The notes beneath the pieces are model-generated. The model searched no databases, had not been told where the DNA came from, and was given only the letters and a program-made list of their open reading frames with translations. The translations under genes and the position numbers were made by a program. 56,684 bases of DNA from Candidatus Wallbacteria bacterium. Lineage in GTDB: Bacteria > Muiribacteriota > UBA6191 > JACPRK01. The stretch's first letter is position 1, and every line of letters starts with the position of its first letter. This document shows positions 16,839-25,592 of the stretch, piece by piece. The stretch spans positions 1 through 56,684 of the forward strand of contig JACPRK010000006.1 in the NCBI GenBank assembly GCA_016190005.1, read 5' to 3'.

Positions 16839-17255
16839 GTGAAAAGCTTCTTCACGCCGAAGGAGATACGGGAACTGGTGAAGGTCTCGTACCGGCAGAT
16901 CCAGTACTGGGACAAGTCCAATTTCATCAGCCCGTCGTACCGCCGTAGGGGCAAGTACCGGCTCTACACGTTTCCCGACCTGATCCAGCTCAAGGTCGCC
17001 GAGATCCTAAGGAACAACGGGTTCTCGATCCAGCAGCTGCGGGCGACGATCGACAACCTGCGCAAGCTGCTCGGCAAGATCAGCTTCCCCTTCTCCGAGC
17101 TCAACATCCTGTTCCGCAAGAACCGCATCCTGCTCTTCAAGGGCGACGTCCAGATCAGCGGCAAGGCGGACGACTACATCTACTTCAGCGCCCGCGCGCT
17201 GCGCCGACAGCTCGAGCACTCCCCCGAGCTGATCGCCCAGCCCGCCGCAGGCTGA
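16839..17255 (+). CDS. MerR-family transcriptional regulator
   Basis: A 138-residue protein with an N-terminal winged helix typical of MerR proteins: FTPKEIRELVKVSYRQIQYW, then KYRLYTFPDLIQLKVAEIL and the NNGFSIQQLRATI helix. The C-terminal half is short and has no cysteines for metal binding, so the signal sensed is unknown. The start is GTG 16839 with GGGAAGG at 16822-16828. It stands alone, upstream of a hairpin terminator and the giant kelch gene. Confidence 0.85.
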   Translation: MKSFFTPKEIRELVKVSYRQIQYWDKSNFISPSYRRRGKYRLYTFPDLIQLKVAEILRNNGFSIQQLRATIDNLRKLLGKISFPFSELNILFRKNRILLFKGDVQISGKADDYIYFSARALRRQLEHSPELIAQPAAG

Positions 17256-17293
17256 GCAAGCGCCCCCCCCGTCAGGGTCCAGGATACCCCCCC

Positions 17294-17326
17294 GAAGGCA
17301 CCGGCCCCAAGCAAGCCGGTGCCTTC
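17294..17326 (+). terminator. Rho-independent-type terminator after the MerR gene
   Basis: A perfect 11-bp stem (GAAGGCACCGG and its complement) with an 11-nt loop, 38 nt after the stop codon, followed by TCCATTCC. Confidence 0.65.
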
Positions 17327-17346
17327 TCCATTCCTGGCGTAATCGC

Positions 17347-17366
17347 TGATACCATGTCCGGACATG
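17347..17366 (+). promoter_or_regulatory. Extended -10 promoter overlapped by a 14-bp palindrome
   Basis: TGATACCAT is an extended -10 element (TGN at 17347-17349, TACCAT at 17350-17355) that lies 8 nt before ATG 17364. No good -35 is visible. The perfect palindrome CATGTCCGGACATG (17353-17366) covers the -10 end and the start codon, an ideal place for a repressor or activator. The nearest regulator gene is the MerR homologue immediately upstream. Confidence 0.45.
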
Positions 17367-17465
17367 AGCTCGCAATGGGAATCCGGAACTCTCGGAGCAC
17401 CGACGGTCGAAAATCCGGTGGCGTCTACCTGTACCGGGTTTTCGAGAAAACCCGGTACTGGTTGA
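17364..17465 (+). pseudogene. Severed 5' end of the giant kelch gene (33 codons, then a stop inside a palindrome)
   Basis: ATG 17364 opens a 33-codon frame that reads MSSQWESGTLGAPTVE and then runs through the palindromic element until TGA at 17463. It is in the same frame as the giant gene. Removing the 72 bp between the two TCGA copies (17407-17410 and 17479-17482) restores a continuous frame. That frame runs from this ATG through GAFDNRLFGRQSW into the hydrophobic segment of the giant protein. The inference is that this was the original start. Confidence 0.55.
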
Positions 17466-17482
17466 CGCCACCGGATTTTCGA
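17407..17482. repeat. Palindromic element (family A, copy 2), 36-bp arms
   Basis: Arms 17407-17442 and 17447-17482 pair at 34 of 36 positions around CGAG. The core matches the palindrome at 2243-2298. It is bounded by TCGA on both sides. It carries an in-frame TGA that interrupts the 5' end of the giant gene. Confidence 0.93.
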
Positions 17483-17528
17483 CGGCGCATTCGATAACCG
17501 GCTCTTCGGCCGCCAGAGCTGGGGAGCG

Positions 17529-20500
17529 GTGGCGGCTCTGGCGCTGCTGCTGGGGCGGGCTGCAGCGCTGGGCAACACGCTGGAGCCCGTGCTGATCTGG
17601 AACGACCGGCAGCCGTCGCCGGCGCCACCGTCGCGCCTGTCGCACGCGATGAGCTACGACACGAGCCGCAGCCTCACCGTGCTGTTCGGAGGCCTGGGCT
17701 CCTCCAACCTGGCGGACACCTGGGAGTGGAACGGGACCGGTTGGGTCGAGCGGTTTCCTACGAACTTCCCACCGGCCCGGCGGGAACACACGATGGCCTA
17801 CGACCCCGTCCGACAGGAGACCGTGCTCTTCGGCGGTGTCGACTCGTTGCTCGGGCTCCGCAGAGACACGTGGCTCTACGCGGCCGGTAGCTGGCGAACC
17901 GTGACCCCCGCGACTTCGCCGCCTCTGCGCCGGGCGGCGGCGATGGCCTTCGACACCGCGCGCAGCCGGGTCGTTCTTTTCGGCGGCATCAACACGGCTC
18001 GCCTCAACGACACCTGGGAGTGGGACGGCACCAGCTGGGGCGAGATCACGCCGACCGTGCCGCCGCCCCCCATTCGAGACGGAGCGGCGATGGCATACGA
18101 CTCCGGGCGCAACGTCATGGTGCTGTTCGGAGGCGACGCCGTCGGTGGCAAGCTCGGTGACACCTGGGAGCGCAGCGGAACGGACTGGGTCGAGACGACG
18201 GAGCGGGTGGCACCGTCGGCCCGCTCCGAAGCGGTCATGGCCTACGACCCGAATCTGGGCAAGATCGTGCTCCATGGCGGCTTCGACACCGACGGACGGG
18301 CCCTCACTGACGTCTGGACCTGGGACGGAGCGGATTGGCGGCCGGCCGCGCTCGCACTTTCGCCTTCGGTCCGCGGCCAGCACGCGGTGGTCTACGACAC
18401 TGCCCGCGGAGCCGCGATTCTCTTCGGCGGCTCCTCGACCACCAGCAGCGGTACCCGGGTTGGGGATACTTGGGAGCTTTCGATCGACTCGGCCGACCGG
18501 CCGCCCGCGGCTTTCGCCGGCGGGTCTCGCACGGTCGGGCTCGGGCTCCCGGTCAGTCTGACGGCAACTGCCTCAGACCCCGAGCAGCTCACGCTGACCT
18601 TCTCCTGGGGGCAGACCGGCGAGCCATCCGTGGCTCTCGGCAACGCCTCCAGCGCTACGGCCACCTTCACGCCGACCGTCGCGGCCCCGTATGCCTTCAC
18701 CCTGCTCGTTTCCGATCCGGTCGGGAACTCGACATCCTCCTCGGTGACCCTCTTCGCGGTGGCCCGAGGCGACCGCAGTCCGGCCTGGACCCAGCCGGCG
18801 GCGCCGGGCGCCCCGAGCGCGCGGGTGACGCATGCGTCGGCCGCTGACCCGTTTCGGCGGGTGACCTATCTTTTCGGGGGATTTTCGTCCGGCACCGAGG
18901 GCGATTTTTTCGAGTGGAACGGCTCGCAGTGGCGGGAGCTCCTTCCGCCGACCAAGCCGGGTCTTTTGCGAGACCACGCCATGGCGTTCGACACGGCTCG
19001 GAAGCGGCTGGTGTTGTTCGGAGGAATCGGCGCGCCACTGGACGTGCTCGGGGACACCTGGGAGTTCGACGGCACCAACTGGAGCCGGATCGCCGGCACG
19101 CCGTCGCCACCCGACCGGCGACGGCCTGCCATGGCCTACGATTCTGCGCGGAGCAAGATCGTGCTGTTCGGGGGGCTCAATGCTGGCCGGTTCGACGACA
19201 CCTGGGAGCTGGACGCGACTGGCTGGGCACAGGTGACCACGGTGAACATCCCGCCCGCGCGTTCCAACGCCCGGATCGCTTTCGACTCGAACCGGAATCG
19301 AATGGTGCTCTTCGGCGGCGCGCTCAGCTCGAGCGTTCCGACCGGGGACACCTGGGAGTACGACGGGAGCAACTGGACGCAGAAGTTGCCGGCCCGCTCA
19401 CCGGCGGCGCGACAGGACCACGCGATGGCGTTCGACCCGCGGCGCGGGCAGGTGGTGCTCTTCGGTGGGCTGGACGCCGACAACCGTCCACTGGCGGACT
19501 GCTGGGAGTGGAACGGTACGATCTGGACTCCGCTGCCGCTTTCGCCCCTGCCGCCGGCACGCGCGCAACATACGCTGGAGTACGATGCAGGGCGCGGCCG
19601 AATGGTCCTCTTCGGGGGCAGCACATCGACCTCCTCGGTCGACCGGCTCGGCGACACCTGGGAGCTGGCACCCGACACGGCCAACGCGACGCCGGCAGCC
19701 GATGCCGGCGATTCGGCGCTCGCGTCGACCGGCCGTTCTGTGACTCTTTCGGCGGCCGCCTTCGATCCGGACGACGTCACCCTTACCTACTCCTGGACCC
19801 AGGTGCTGGGCCGGCCCGCGACGCTGACCGGGACCGCCACGGCGAACCCGACCTTCACGCCGCCCGCTTTGGACAACTATGGCTTCACCGTGACGGCCAG
19901 CGACGCCGCCGGGGCCTTGCAGACAGCCACGGTGCGAGTGTATGCCACGACGCGCAAGCCGCCCGAGCTCGAGTGGTCGGAGCAGACATCGTCCGCAGCT
20001 ACCCCACCGGCGCGGACGTTCCACGCGATGGCCTACGATTCCGTGCGCCACCGCACGGTGCTCCTCGGCGGCTTCGGCAGCTCGTCGCTGGGCGACATGT
20101 GGGAATGGTTCGACCGGCGATGGACGCAAGTGTCCGGGCCAACCCTGCCGCCCACTCGGCGGGAGCATGACATGGTGTTCGACAGCGCCCGGGGACGGAC
20201 AATCGTCTTCGGCGGCCTGGCCCCCAGCCTGAACCGCCTCGACGACACGTGGGAGTACGACGGCACGAACTGGGTGCGGATCGTGACCGCGGCGACGCCG
20301 CCGGCGCGCAATCGCCATTCGCTGACCTACGACTCCGTGCGGCGCCGGACCGTGCTCTTCGGGGGCGCCAACGGCCCCCGCTTGAGCGACACGTGGGAGT
20401 ACGACGGGAGCAACTGGACTCAACGGACCTCTCCAGTCTCACCTCCGGCTCGGGAGTCGGCGAAGATGGCCTACGACGCCGTGCGCGGGCGCGTGGTGCT

Positions 20501-23500
20501 TTTCGGCGGCGTCGAGACCGCGGGGCGGCTGGGCGACACCTGGGAGTGGGACGGCGCCCAGTGGATTCGCGTGGTGCCGCCGCGGTCGCCCTCGCCGCGC
20601 GCCCAGCACGCGATGGCCTACGACACCGTGCGCGGAAGGGTCCTGGTCCACGGCGGCATCGACCGCGAGGGCCGGGTCCTGGGGGACACCTGGGAGTGGG
20701 ACGGGCGGATCTGGGCCCCCTTGGCGCTGCCCGAGCTGCCCGCTGCACGCCTCGACCACGCGGTGGCGTTCGACAGCGACCGGGGCCGGTTGGTGATGTT
20801 CGCAGGCTCCACGTCGACCAGCTCCATCAACCGGCTTTCCGACACCTGGGAGCTGCACGTCGACGCCGAGGACGCGCCGCCGCAAGCGCTGGCCGGCGAG
20901 GCGCGTACAGGTGCAGTCGGCAAGCCGATTCCGCTGATGGGCGGCGCCTTCGATCCGGACGCCGACACGGCCACGTTCTCGTGGAATCTGCTCATCGGCC
21001 CGTCGGTGGCCGTGCAGGGCTCCACTAGCTCCGCGGCGAGCTTCACGCCGACGACCGTGGGAGAGTATCTCTTTGGCCTGACGTCCGGCGGCTCTGGCGG
21101 CGCGACCTCCTCGGCCGTGGCGGTCTTCGTGGGACGAGCGGCCGCGCTGGTAGGGGCCTGGAGCCAGAGGTCGTCGCCCACGACACCCACGGCGCGCATG
21201 AACCACGCGATGGTCCACGACTCGAGGCGGCACGTGACGCTGATGGTCGGAGGGCTCGGCTCGTCCACGGTCGACGAGCACTGGGAGTGGGACGGGCGAG
21301 ACTGGACGCGGCGGCTGCCGCCGACCTTGCCCGGGGCGCGCCGGGAGCTGGACATGGCATTCGATTCCGGCCGGGGCCGGGTGGTGCTCTTCGGTGGAAT
21401 CGAGCCCAGCCTGCGGCTGCAGAACGACACGTGGGAGTTCGACGGCGTGAACTGGGTCCAGATGATGACGGCCGGAGCACCATCCACCCGGAAGCGGCAC
21501 GCGATGACCTACGACTCCGTCCGCAAGCGCACGGTGTTGTTCGGAGGCCGGCTGGCCAACTACCTGGGGGACACCTGGGAGTACGACGGCACCAACTGGA
21601 CTCAACGGACAACACCAGTCTCACCGCCGGCGCGTGAGCACGCGCGCATGGCCTACGACTCGCTCCGCAAGCGGACCGTGCTCTTCGGAGGCGCCAACTC
21701 GGACGGCAGGCTCTCGGACACCTGGGAGTGGGATGGTTCCGTGTGGCAGCGGCGTTTCTCGAGGAAGAGCCCTCCCGCGCGGGCGCAGCACGCCATGGCC
21801 TACGACGCCGCTCGCGGCCGCACGGTCCTGCTCTTCGGCATCGGCACGACCGGCGCGCCGCTGGCCGACGCCTGGGAGTGGGACGGTTCGAGCTGGACGC
21901 CGTTCGATCCCGGCGTCGAGCCGGCGGGCCGCGCGGATCACTCGGCGGCTTACGACACCGCGCGCGGGCGCATCGTGCTGTTCGGCGGCTCGACCTCGAC
22001 CAGCTCGTTCGACCGGACCGCCGACACGTGGGAGCTGGCGGCCGATCCGACCAACGCTCTGCACGTGGTGTCAGCCGGGCCGTCCGGCACGGCCACGGCC
22101 GCAAGCGCCGCCACGCTGTCCGGCTCGGCCTCCGACCCGGACGGCGTCGCGCTGACGTACGCGTGGAGTCGAATCGGCAGCGTCGCGCTGGCAGGCACGC
22201 TGGCAGGCGCGACGAGCTTGCAGGCTACTTTCACGACCTCGGCCACGGGCCTTTTCGGCTTCGAGCTGGCCGTGCGCGACGGCCGCGGGGGATACGCCGA
22301 GTCGACGACGGAGCTGGCCGTGCTCGACGACCACCCCGATTCGGCGGCTGCGACGCGCACTCCGCAGGACCGGCTCTCCGACACGGCCGCCGAAGTCGTC
22401 GGCTCCATCGAAGCCGCGGGCGACCTGGATTTCTTCCGACTGGAGCTCGTGGGCGGCGAGGCCTACGTCCTCGACACAGTCCTCGACGGCCTGCCGGACT
22501 CGGTGCTCACGGTCTTCGACTCCGACGGGACGACGCGACTGGCGGACAACGACGACATCTCCGGGGCGCCGGCGTCACGCGTCGACTTCGTCGCTCCGAC
22601 ACGCGGGCTGCTCTTCGCCTCTGTGCGGGGCAAGCTGCTCGCCCGCGGGACGTACCGCATCCGGCTGACCCGGCGGACAGCGAGCACGGCGACGCCTCTG
22701 AGGCTGCAGGCGCCCGAAGGCGGTGTCATAGGCTACGGAGTGTCGAATGACGCGCTCCTGGAGACGACGGGCGTGGACGCCACCGTCATCTTCGACGGCC
22801 TGCTGGCGCCGGCCGGAGCGCGGGTGCTGCTCGGGCTCGTCCAGCCCGGCCGCGACGGCGCACAGGTCGTGGCGGAGACGGTCTCCGACGGCTCCGCGAG
22901 CTTCGGGGGAGTGCTGCTGGAGCGGGGCTCGAGCTACGTCGCCACCGTCACCGACCCGGCCGGGCGGCAGCTGGCGCAGGGCGTACTGACCGAGAACGGC
23001 CCTCCCGTGGCGCGCATCGTGGTGCGGGGAGGCAATGGTGGCCCGCAGATCGTCGAGCTGGACGCAACTCGTAGCGTTTCGCCGCGAAAGCGGCTGCTCT
23101 CGTACGCGTGGAGTCTGACGACCGGGCCTGCGGGTGCCCCGGCGCTCTCCTCGACGGCGGCGGTCGTGAAGTACAAGGCGCTGCGCGCTGGGACCTACGT
23201 CTTCGGGCTCTCGGCGACTGAGACCGGGCTACCGCCGGTGAGCGCCTCGGCGACGATCGCCATCACGGGAGCGGCGCCCAGGGCGGACGCCGGGCCGGAC
23301 CGCTATCTCATCCTTCCCGATCCGACGAGCAAGCTGGGCTCCAAGGGTACGACCAACGCGGTGACGCTGGACGGCCGCGCGTCGCGTGACCCGGACGGCC
23401 AGACGCTTTCGTACGAGTGGGAGCTGTTGTCGAAACCGGGCGATTCGCGCGTGTTCCAGGACACGCTCTTCTCGAGCACGACGTCGCCGACACCGGTGCT

Positions 23501-25592
23501 CACGTTCCCGGCAGATACGAGCCTGGACGGGGCGCTCCCCGCGGCGGGCGAGTACGTGGTGTCGCTGACTGTCGTGGACCCGGACGGTCTTTCGAGTCGG
23601 GATACGGCGCGAGTCGTCGCGGTGGACCCGAACACACTGCTGCCGTACGCGGACGCTGGCCTGGACCGCGCGGTCGACGTGACGGTGCAGAGCACGAACC
23701 CGGCGGAGATCGCCACCGACCTGGTCGATCCGGTGCTGGCGCTTTCGGCGCCGCGCGTAGCTTTCGTCCGGCTGGACGGCCGCGGAAGCCGCGACTCCAA
23801 CCGGCCGCCACAGCCGCTTTCCTACGTCTGGACGGCACTGGAGGCGCCCGTCGCCGCGCCGGAGCCGCAGCTGGCGGCGACCGCCACACCGTCCTTCGTG
23901 CCGGTCGTCGGCGGCGTCTACACCTTCCAGCTAGTGACAAAGAACGCGCGATTCGAGAGCGCGCCGTCGAAGGTGCGCGTGCTGGTCCGGGTGAGAAATG
24001 CGTCCAACACGCCGCCCGTGGCGCAGGCCGTGGTGATTGACCCGGCGCGCGGGCAGATCGCGGAGGAGGGCGCTCCCGCGCTGGCGTTCACGACGGGGAC
24101 CGAGCGGATCGTGCTCGATGCCTCGCGCTCCACCGACCGGGAAGATCCCGAGGGGTTGAAGTACGCTTGGACGCAGACGCTGGGACCGCCCGTGGTACTG
24201 GCGCCGTCGGCTGAGGACGCCCGGGTGGAGTTCGTGGCCGCGGCCGCATGCAAATACCAGTTCAAGGTCACCGTGACCGATCCCGACGGAGCCTCGGACG
24301 CCTCGAGGGAGCTCGTGCTCCTGGCCGCCGATGTTGGCGACACGCCGCCCGAGCTCGACCTGGTTGCGGTGGCCGGCGGGGAGTCGCAGCCCGGGGAGGC
24401 CGTGCCGGACGACCCGTCGGCGCCTTCGCCCCGATCGCTCAGGGTCACGGCGGGCACCACGGTGACATTGAGGGCCACGGCGACCGACCCTGACGTGGGC
24501 GTGGCGCCACTAACGCAATCGCTGGCGTTCTCGTTCGAGCAGCTGGCCGGTCCGACGGTTCTGCTGGTTTCCTCGGAGACCACGGCGACGCTGGTGAGCG
24601 AGGCGAGCTTCGTGCCGACGACTTCGCGCGTCCATGTTTTCAGGGCACGGGTGGAAGAGCTCGACTCCGCGGGCGCGCCGGTTGGCATTTTCCGTCAAAG
24701 GACGATTCGTGTCGTCGTCGACTCCCTGACGAACGGCGTGCCCGTCGCCGCCGCGCGAATCGTCCAAGGGAAGGAGGCCGCCAAGGTCTGCCGGCGCGTG
24801 TCCCTGGACGGAGGGGAGTCTGAAGACAGCGGGCCCAACGCAACGTCGGACATCGCGTACCAGTGGGTCCAGGTGCAAGGACCACCCGTGGTCCTGTCGG
24901 CGCCCTTCACGAAAATCACTACGTTCGTCGTCCCCGATTTCGGCGACGACGCCTCGAGGACCTACTCCTTCCAGCTGTTCGTCGACGACGCCCAAGACCG
25001 CAGTGAGCCCGCAGTGGTCAGCATCGCCGTCGATCCGCTGACGACGCGCTCGGCACAGCTGACGCTGGAGGGCGGACCCAATCTGATCGCGCTCCCTGTG
25101 CGGCGCGGGGTCGAAGAGTCGCCGCCGGTTTCACGCGTGCTGGACGTACTGGGAGCGCGCTTCGCAGCCTATCTGCCAGTGGACAGCGGGATCGCGGGCG
25201 TCTTCCGGCCCATCGCGGCAGGGTTCAGCTCGATCGCGGACCCTTTGCGGGGACACGACGGCTTCCTGGTCACGGCGCCAAGGCGGCAATCGCCTCGAAC
25301 CGTCGAGGGACGGCCTTGGGGCAGCACAGACCGCTCACGCCTTCTGCGACGCGGCCTGAATTTGGTCGCCTACCCACGCGACCCGCCAGCGGGCGAAACG
25401 ACGAGCTCGCTGGCGACCCGGGCCGGTGCCAGCTTCGTCGTCTCGACCGAGGCCGATTCCGTACCCGGGCGGACGCGATTCCGCGTCCATCTGCCGGGCG
25501 TTACCGACCCCTCAACGGTCCTCACGGGTCGCGCCTACCTGCTGTCGGTGCCCGACAGCCTCGTGCTGACGTTCCCGGCGTGCGGTCCGTGA
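17529..25592 (+). CDS. Giant secreted protein: four six-kelch propellers with PKD domains, PPC and PKD/REJ array
   Basis: A 2687-residue protein if it starts at GTG 17529. A hydrophobic segment (AALALLLGRAAALG) serves as signal. Then come four tandem blocks of about 395 residues. Each has six kelch repeats (MAYDxxRxRxVLFGG ... DTWEWDG pattern) followed by one PKD-like domain (DPDxxxLTYSW). After them come a PPC domain (about 1604-1718), roughly six PKD/REJ-like Ig domains, and a C-terminal duplicated module with NLIALP and AYLLSVP motifs (from about 2510). It probably binds carbohydrate or protein outside the cell. No catalytic motif is seen. The GTG start has no Shine-Dalgarno, and the upstream palindrome seems to have cut off the original N-terminus. 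The frame downstream is intact, so the gene may still be translated from GTG or may be a recent loss. Confidence 0.85.
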   Translation: MAALALLLGRAAALGNTLEPVLIWNDRQPSPAPPSRLSHAMSYDTSRSLTVLFGGLGSSNLADTWEWNGTGWVERFPTNFPPARREHTMAYDPVRQETVLFGGVDSLLGLRRDTWLYAAGSWRTVTPATSPPLRRAAAMAFDTARSRVVLFGGINTARLNDTWEWDGTSWGEITPTVPPPPIRDGAAMAYDSGRNVMVLFGGDAVGGKLGDTWERSGTDWVETTERVAPSARSEAVMAYDPNLGKIVLHGGFDTDGRALTDVWTWDGADWRPAALALSPSVRGQHAVVYDTARGAAILFGGSSTTSSGTRVGDTWELSIDSADRPPAAFAGGSRTVGLGLPVSLTATASDPEQLTLTFSWGQTGEPSVALGNASSATATFTPTVAAPYAFTLLVSDPVGNSTSSSVTLFAVARGDRSPAWTQPAAPGAPSARVTHASAADPFRRVTYLFGGFSSGTEGDFFEWNGSQWRELLPPTKPGLLRDHAMAFDTARKRLVLFGGIGAPLDVLGDTWEFDGTNWSRIAGTPSPPDRRRPAMAYDSARSKIVLFGGLNAGRFDDTWELDATGWAQVTTVNIPPARSNARIAFDSNRNRMVLFGGALSSSVPTGDTWEYDGSNWTQKLPARSPAARQDHAMAFDPRRGQVVLFGGLDADNRPLADCWEWNGTIWTPLPLSPLPPARAQHTLEYDAGRGRMVLFGGSTSTSSVDRLGDTWELAPDTANATPAADAGDSALASTGRSVTLSAAAFDPDDVTLTYSWTQVLGRPATLTGTATANPTFTPPALDNYGFTVTASDAAGALQTATVRVYATTRKPPELEWSEQTSSAATPPARTFHAMAYDSVRHRTVLLGGFGSSSLGDMWEWFDRRWTQVSGPTLPPTRREHDMVFDSARGRTIVFGGLAPSLNRLDDTWEYDGTNWVRIVTAATPPARNRHSLTYDSVRRRTVLFGGANGPRLSDTWEYDGSNWTQRTSPVSPPARESAKMAYDAVRGRVVLFGGVETAGRLGDTWEWDGAQWIRVVPPRSPSPRAQHAMAYDTVRGRVLVHGGIDREGRVLGDTWEWDGRIWAPLALPELPAARLDHAVAFDSDRGRLVMFAGSTSTSSINRLSDTWELHVDAEDAPPQALAGEARTGAVGKPIPLMGGAFDPDADTATFSWNLLIGPSVAVQGSTSSAASFTPTTVGEYLFGLTSGGSGGATSSAVAVFVGRAAALVGAWSQRSSPTTPTARMNHAMVHDSRRHVTLMVGGLGSSTVDEHWEWDGRDWTRRLPPTLPGARRELDMAFDSGRGRVVLFGGIEPSLRLQNDTWEFDGVNWVQMMTAGAPSTRKRHAMTYDSVRKRTVLFGGRLANYLGDTWEYDGTNWTQRTTPVSPPAREHARMAYDSLRKRTVLFGGANSDGRLSDTWEWDGSVWQRRFSRKSPPARAQHAMAYDAARGRTVLLFGIGTTGAPLADAWEWDGSSWTPFDPGVEPAGRADHSAAYDTARGRIVLFGGSTSTSSFDRTADTWELAADPTNALHVVSAGPSGTATAASAATLSGSASDPDGVALTYAWSRIGSVALAGTLAGATSLQATFTTSATGLFGFELAVRDGRGGYAESTTELAVLDDHPDSAAATRTPQDRLSDTAAEVVGSIEAAGDLDFFRLELVGGEAYVLDTVLDGLPDSVLTVFDSDGTTRLADNDDISGAPASRVDFVAPTRGLLFASVRGKLLARGTYRIRLTRRTASTATPLRLQAPEGGVIGYGVSNDALLETTGVDATVIFDGLLAPAGARVLLGLVQPGRDGAQVVAETVSDGSASFGGVLLERGSSYVATVTDPAGRQLAQGVLTENGPPVARIVVRGGNGGPQIVELDATRSVSPRKRLLSYAWSLTTGPAGAPALSSTAAVVKYKALRAGTYVFGLSATETGLPPVSASATIAITGAAPRADAGPDRYLILPDPTSKLGSKGTTNAVTLDGRASRDPDGQTLSYEWELLSKPGDSRVFQDTLFSSTTSPTPVLTFPADTSLDGALPAAGEYVVSLTVVDPDGLSSRDTARVVAVDPNTLLPYADAGLDRAVDVTVQSTNPAEIATDLVDPVLALSAPRVAFVRLDGRGSRDSNRPPQPLSYVWTALEAPVAAPEPQLAATATPSFVPVVGGVYTFQLVTKNARFESAPSKVRVLVRVRNASNTPPVAQAVVIDPARGQIAEEGAPALAFTTGTERIVLDASRSTDREDPEGLKYAWTQTLGPPVVLAPSAEDARVEFVAAAACKYQFKVTVTDPDGASDASRELVLLAADVGDTPPELDLVAVAGGESQPGEAVPDDPSAPSPRSLRVTAGTTVTLRATATDPDVGVAPLTQSLAFSFEQLAGPTVLLVSSETTATLVSEASFVPTTSRVHVFRARVEELDSAGAPVGIFRQRTIRVVVDSLTNGVPVAAARIVQGKEAAKVCRRVSLDGGESEDSGPNATSDIAYQWVQVQGPPVVLSAPFTKITTFVVPDFGDDASRTYSFQLFVDDAQDRSEPAVVSIAVDPLTTRSAQLTLEGGPNLIALPVRRGVEESPPVSRVLDVLGARFAAYLPVDSGIAGVFRPIAAGFSSIADPLRGHDGFLVTAPRRQSPRTVEGRPWGSTDRSRLLRRGLNLVAYPRDPPAGETTSSLATRAGASFVVSTEADSVPGRTRFRVHLPGVTDPSTVLTGRAYLLSVPDSLVLTFPACGP

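Noticed and set aside
17630-22040. Regular repeats that might suggest a CRISPR array or VNTR
   Set aside because: The periodic units are coding kelch repeats of about 145-150 bp with conserved reading frame, not short identical repeats with unique spacers.
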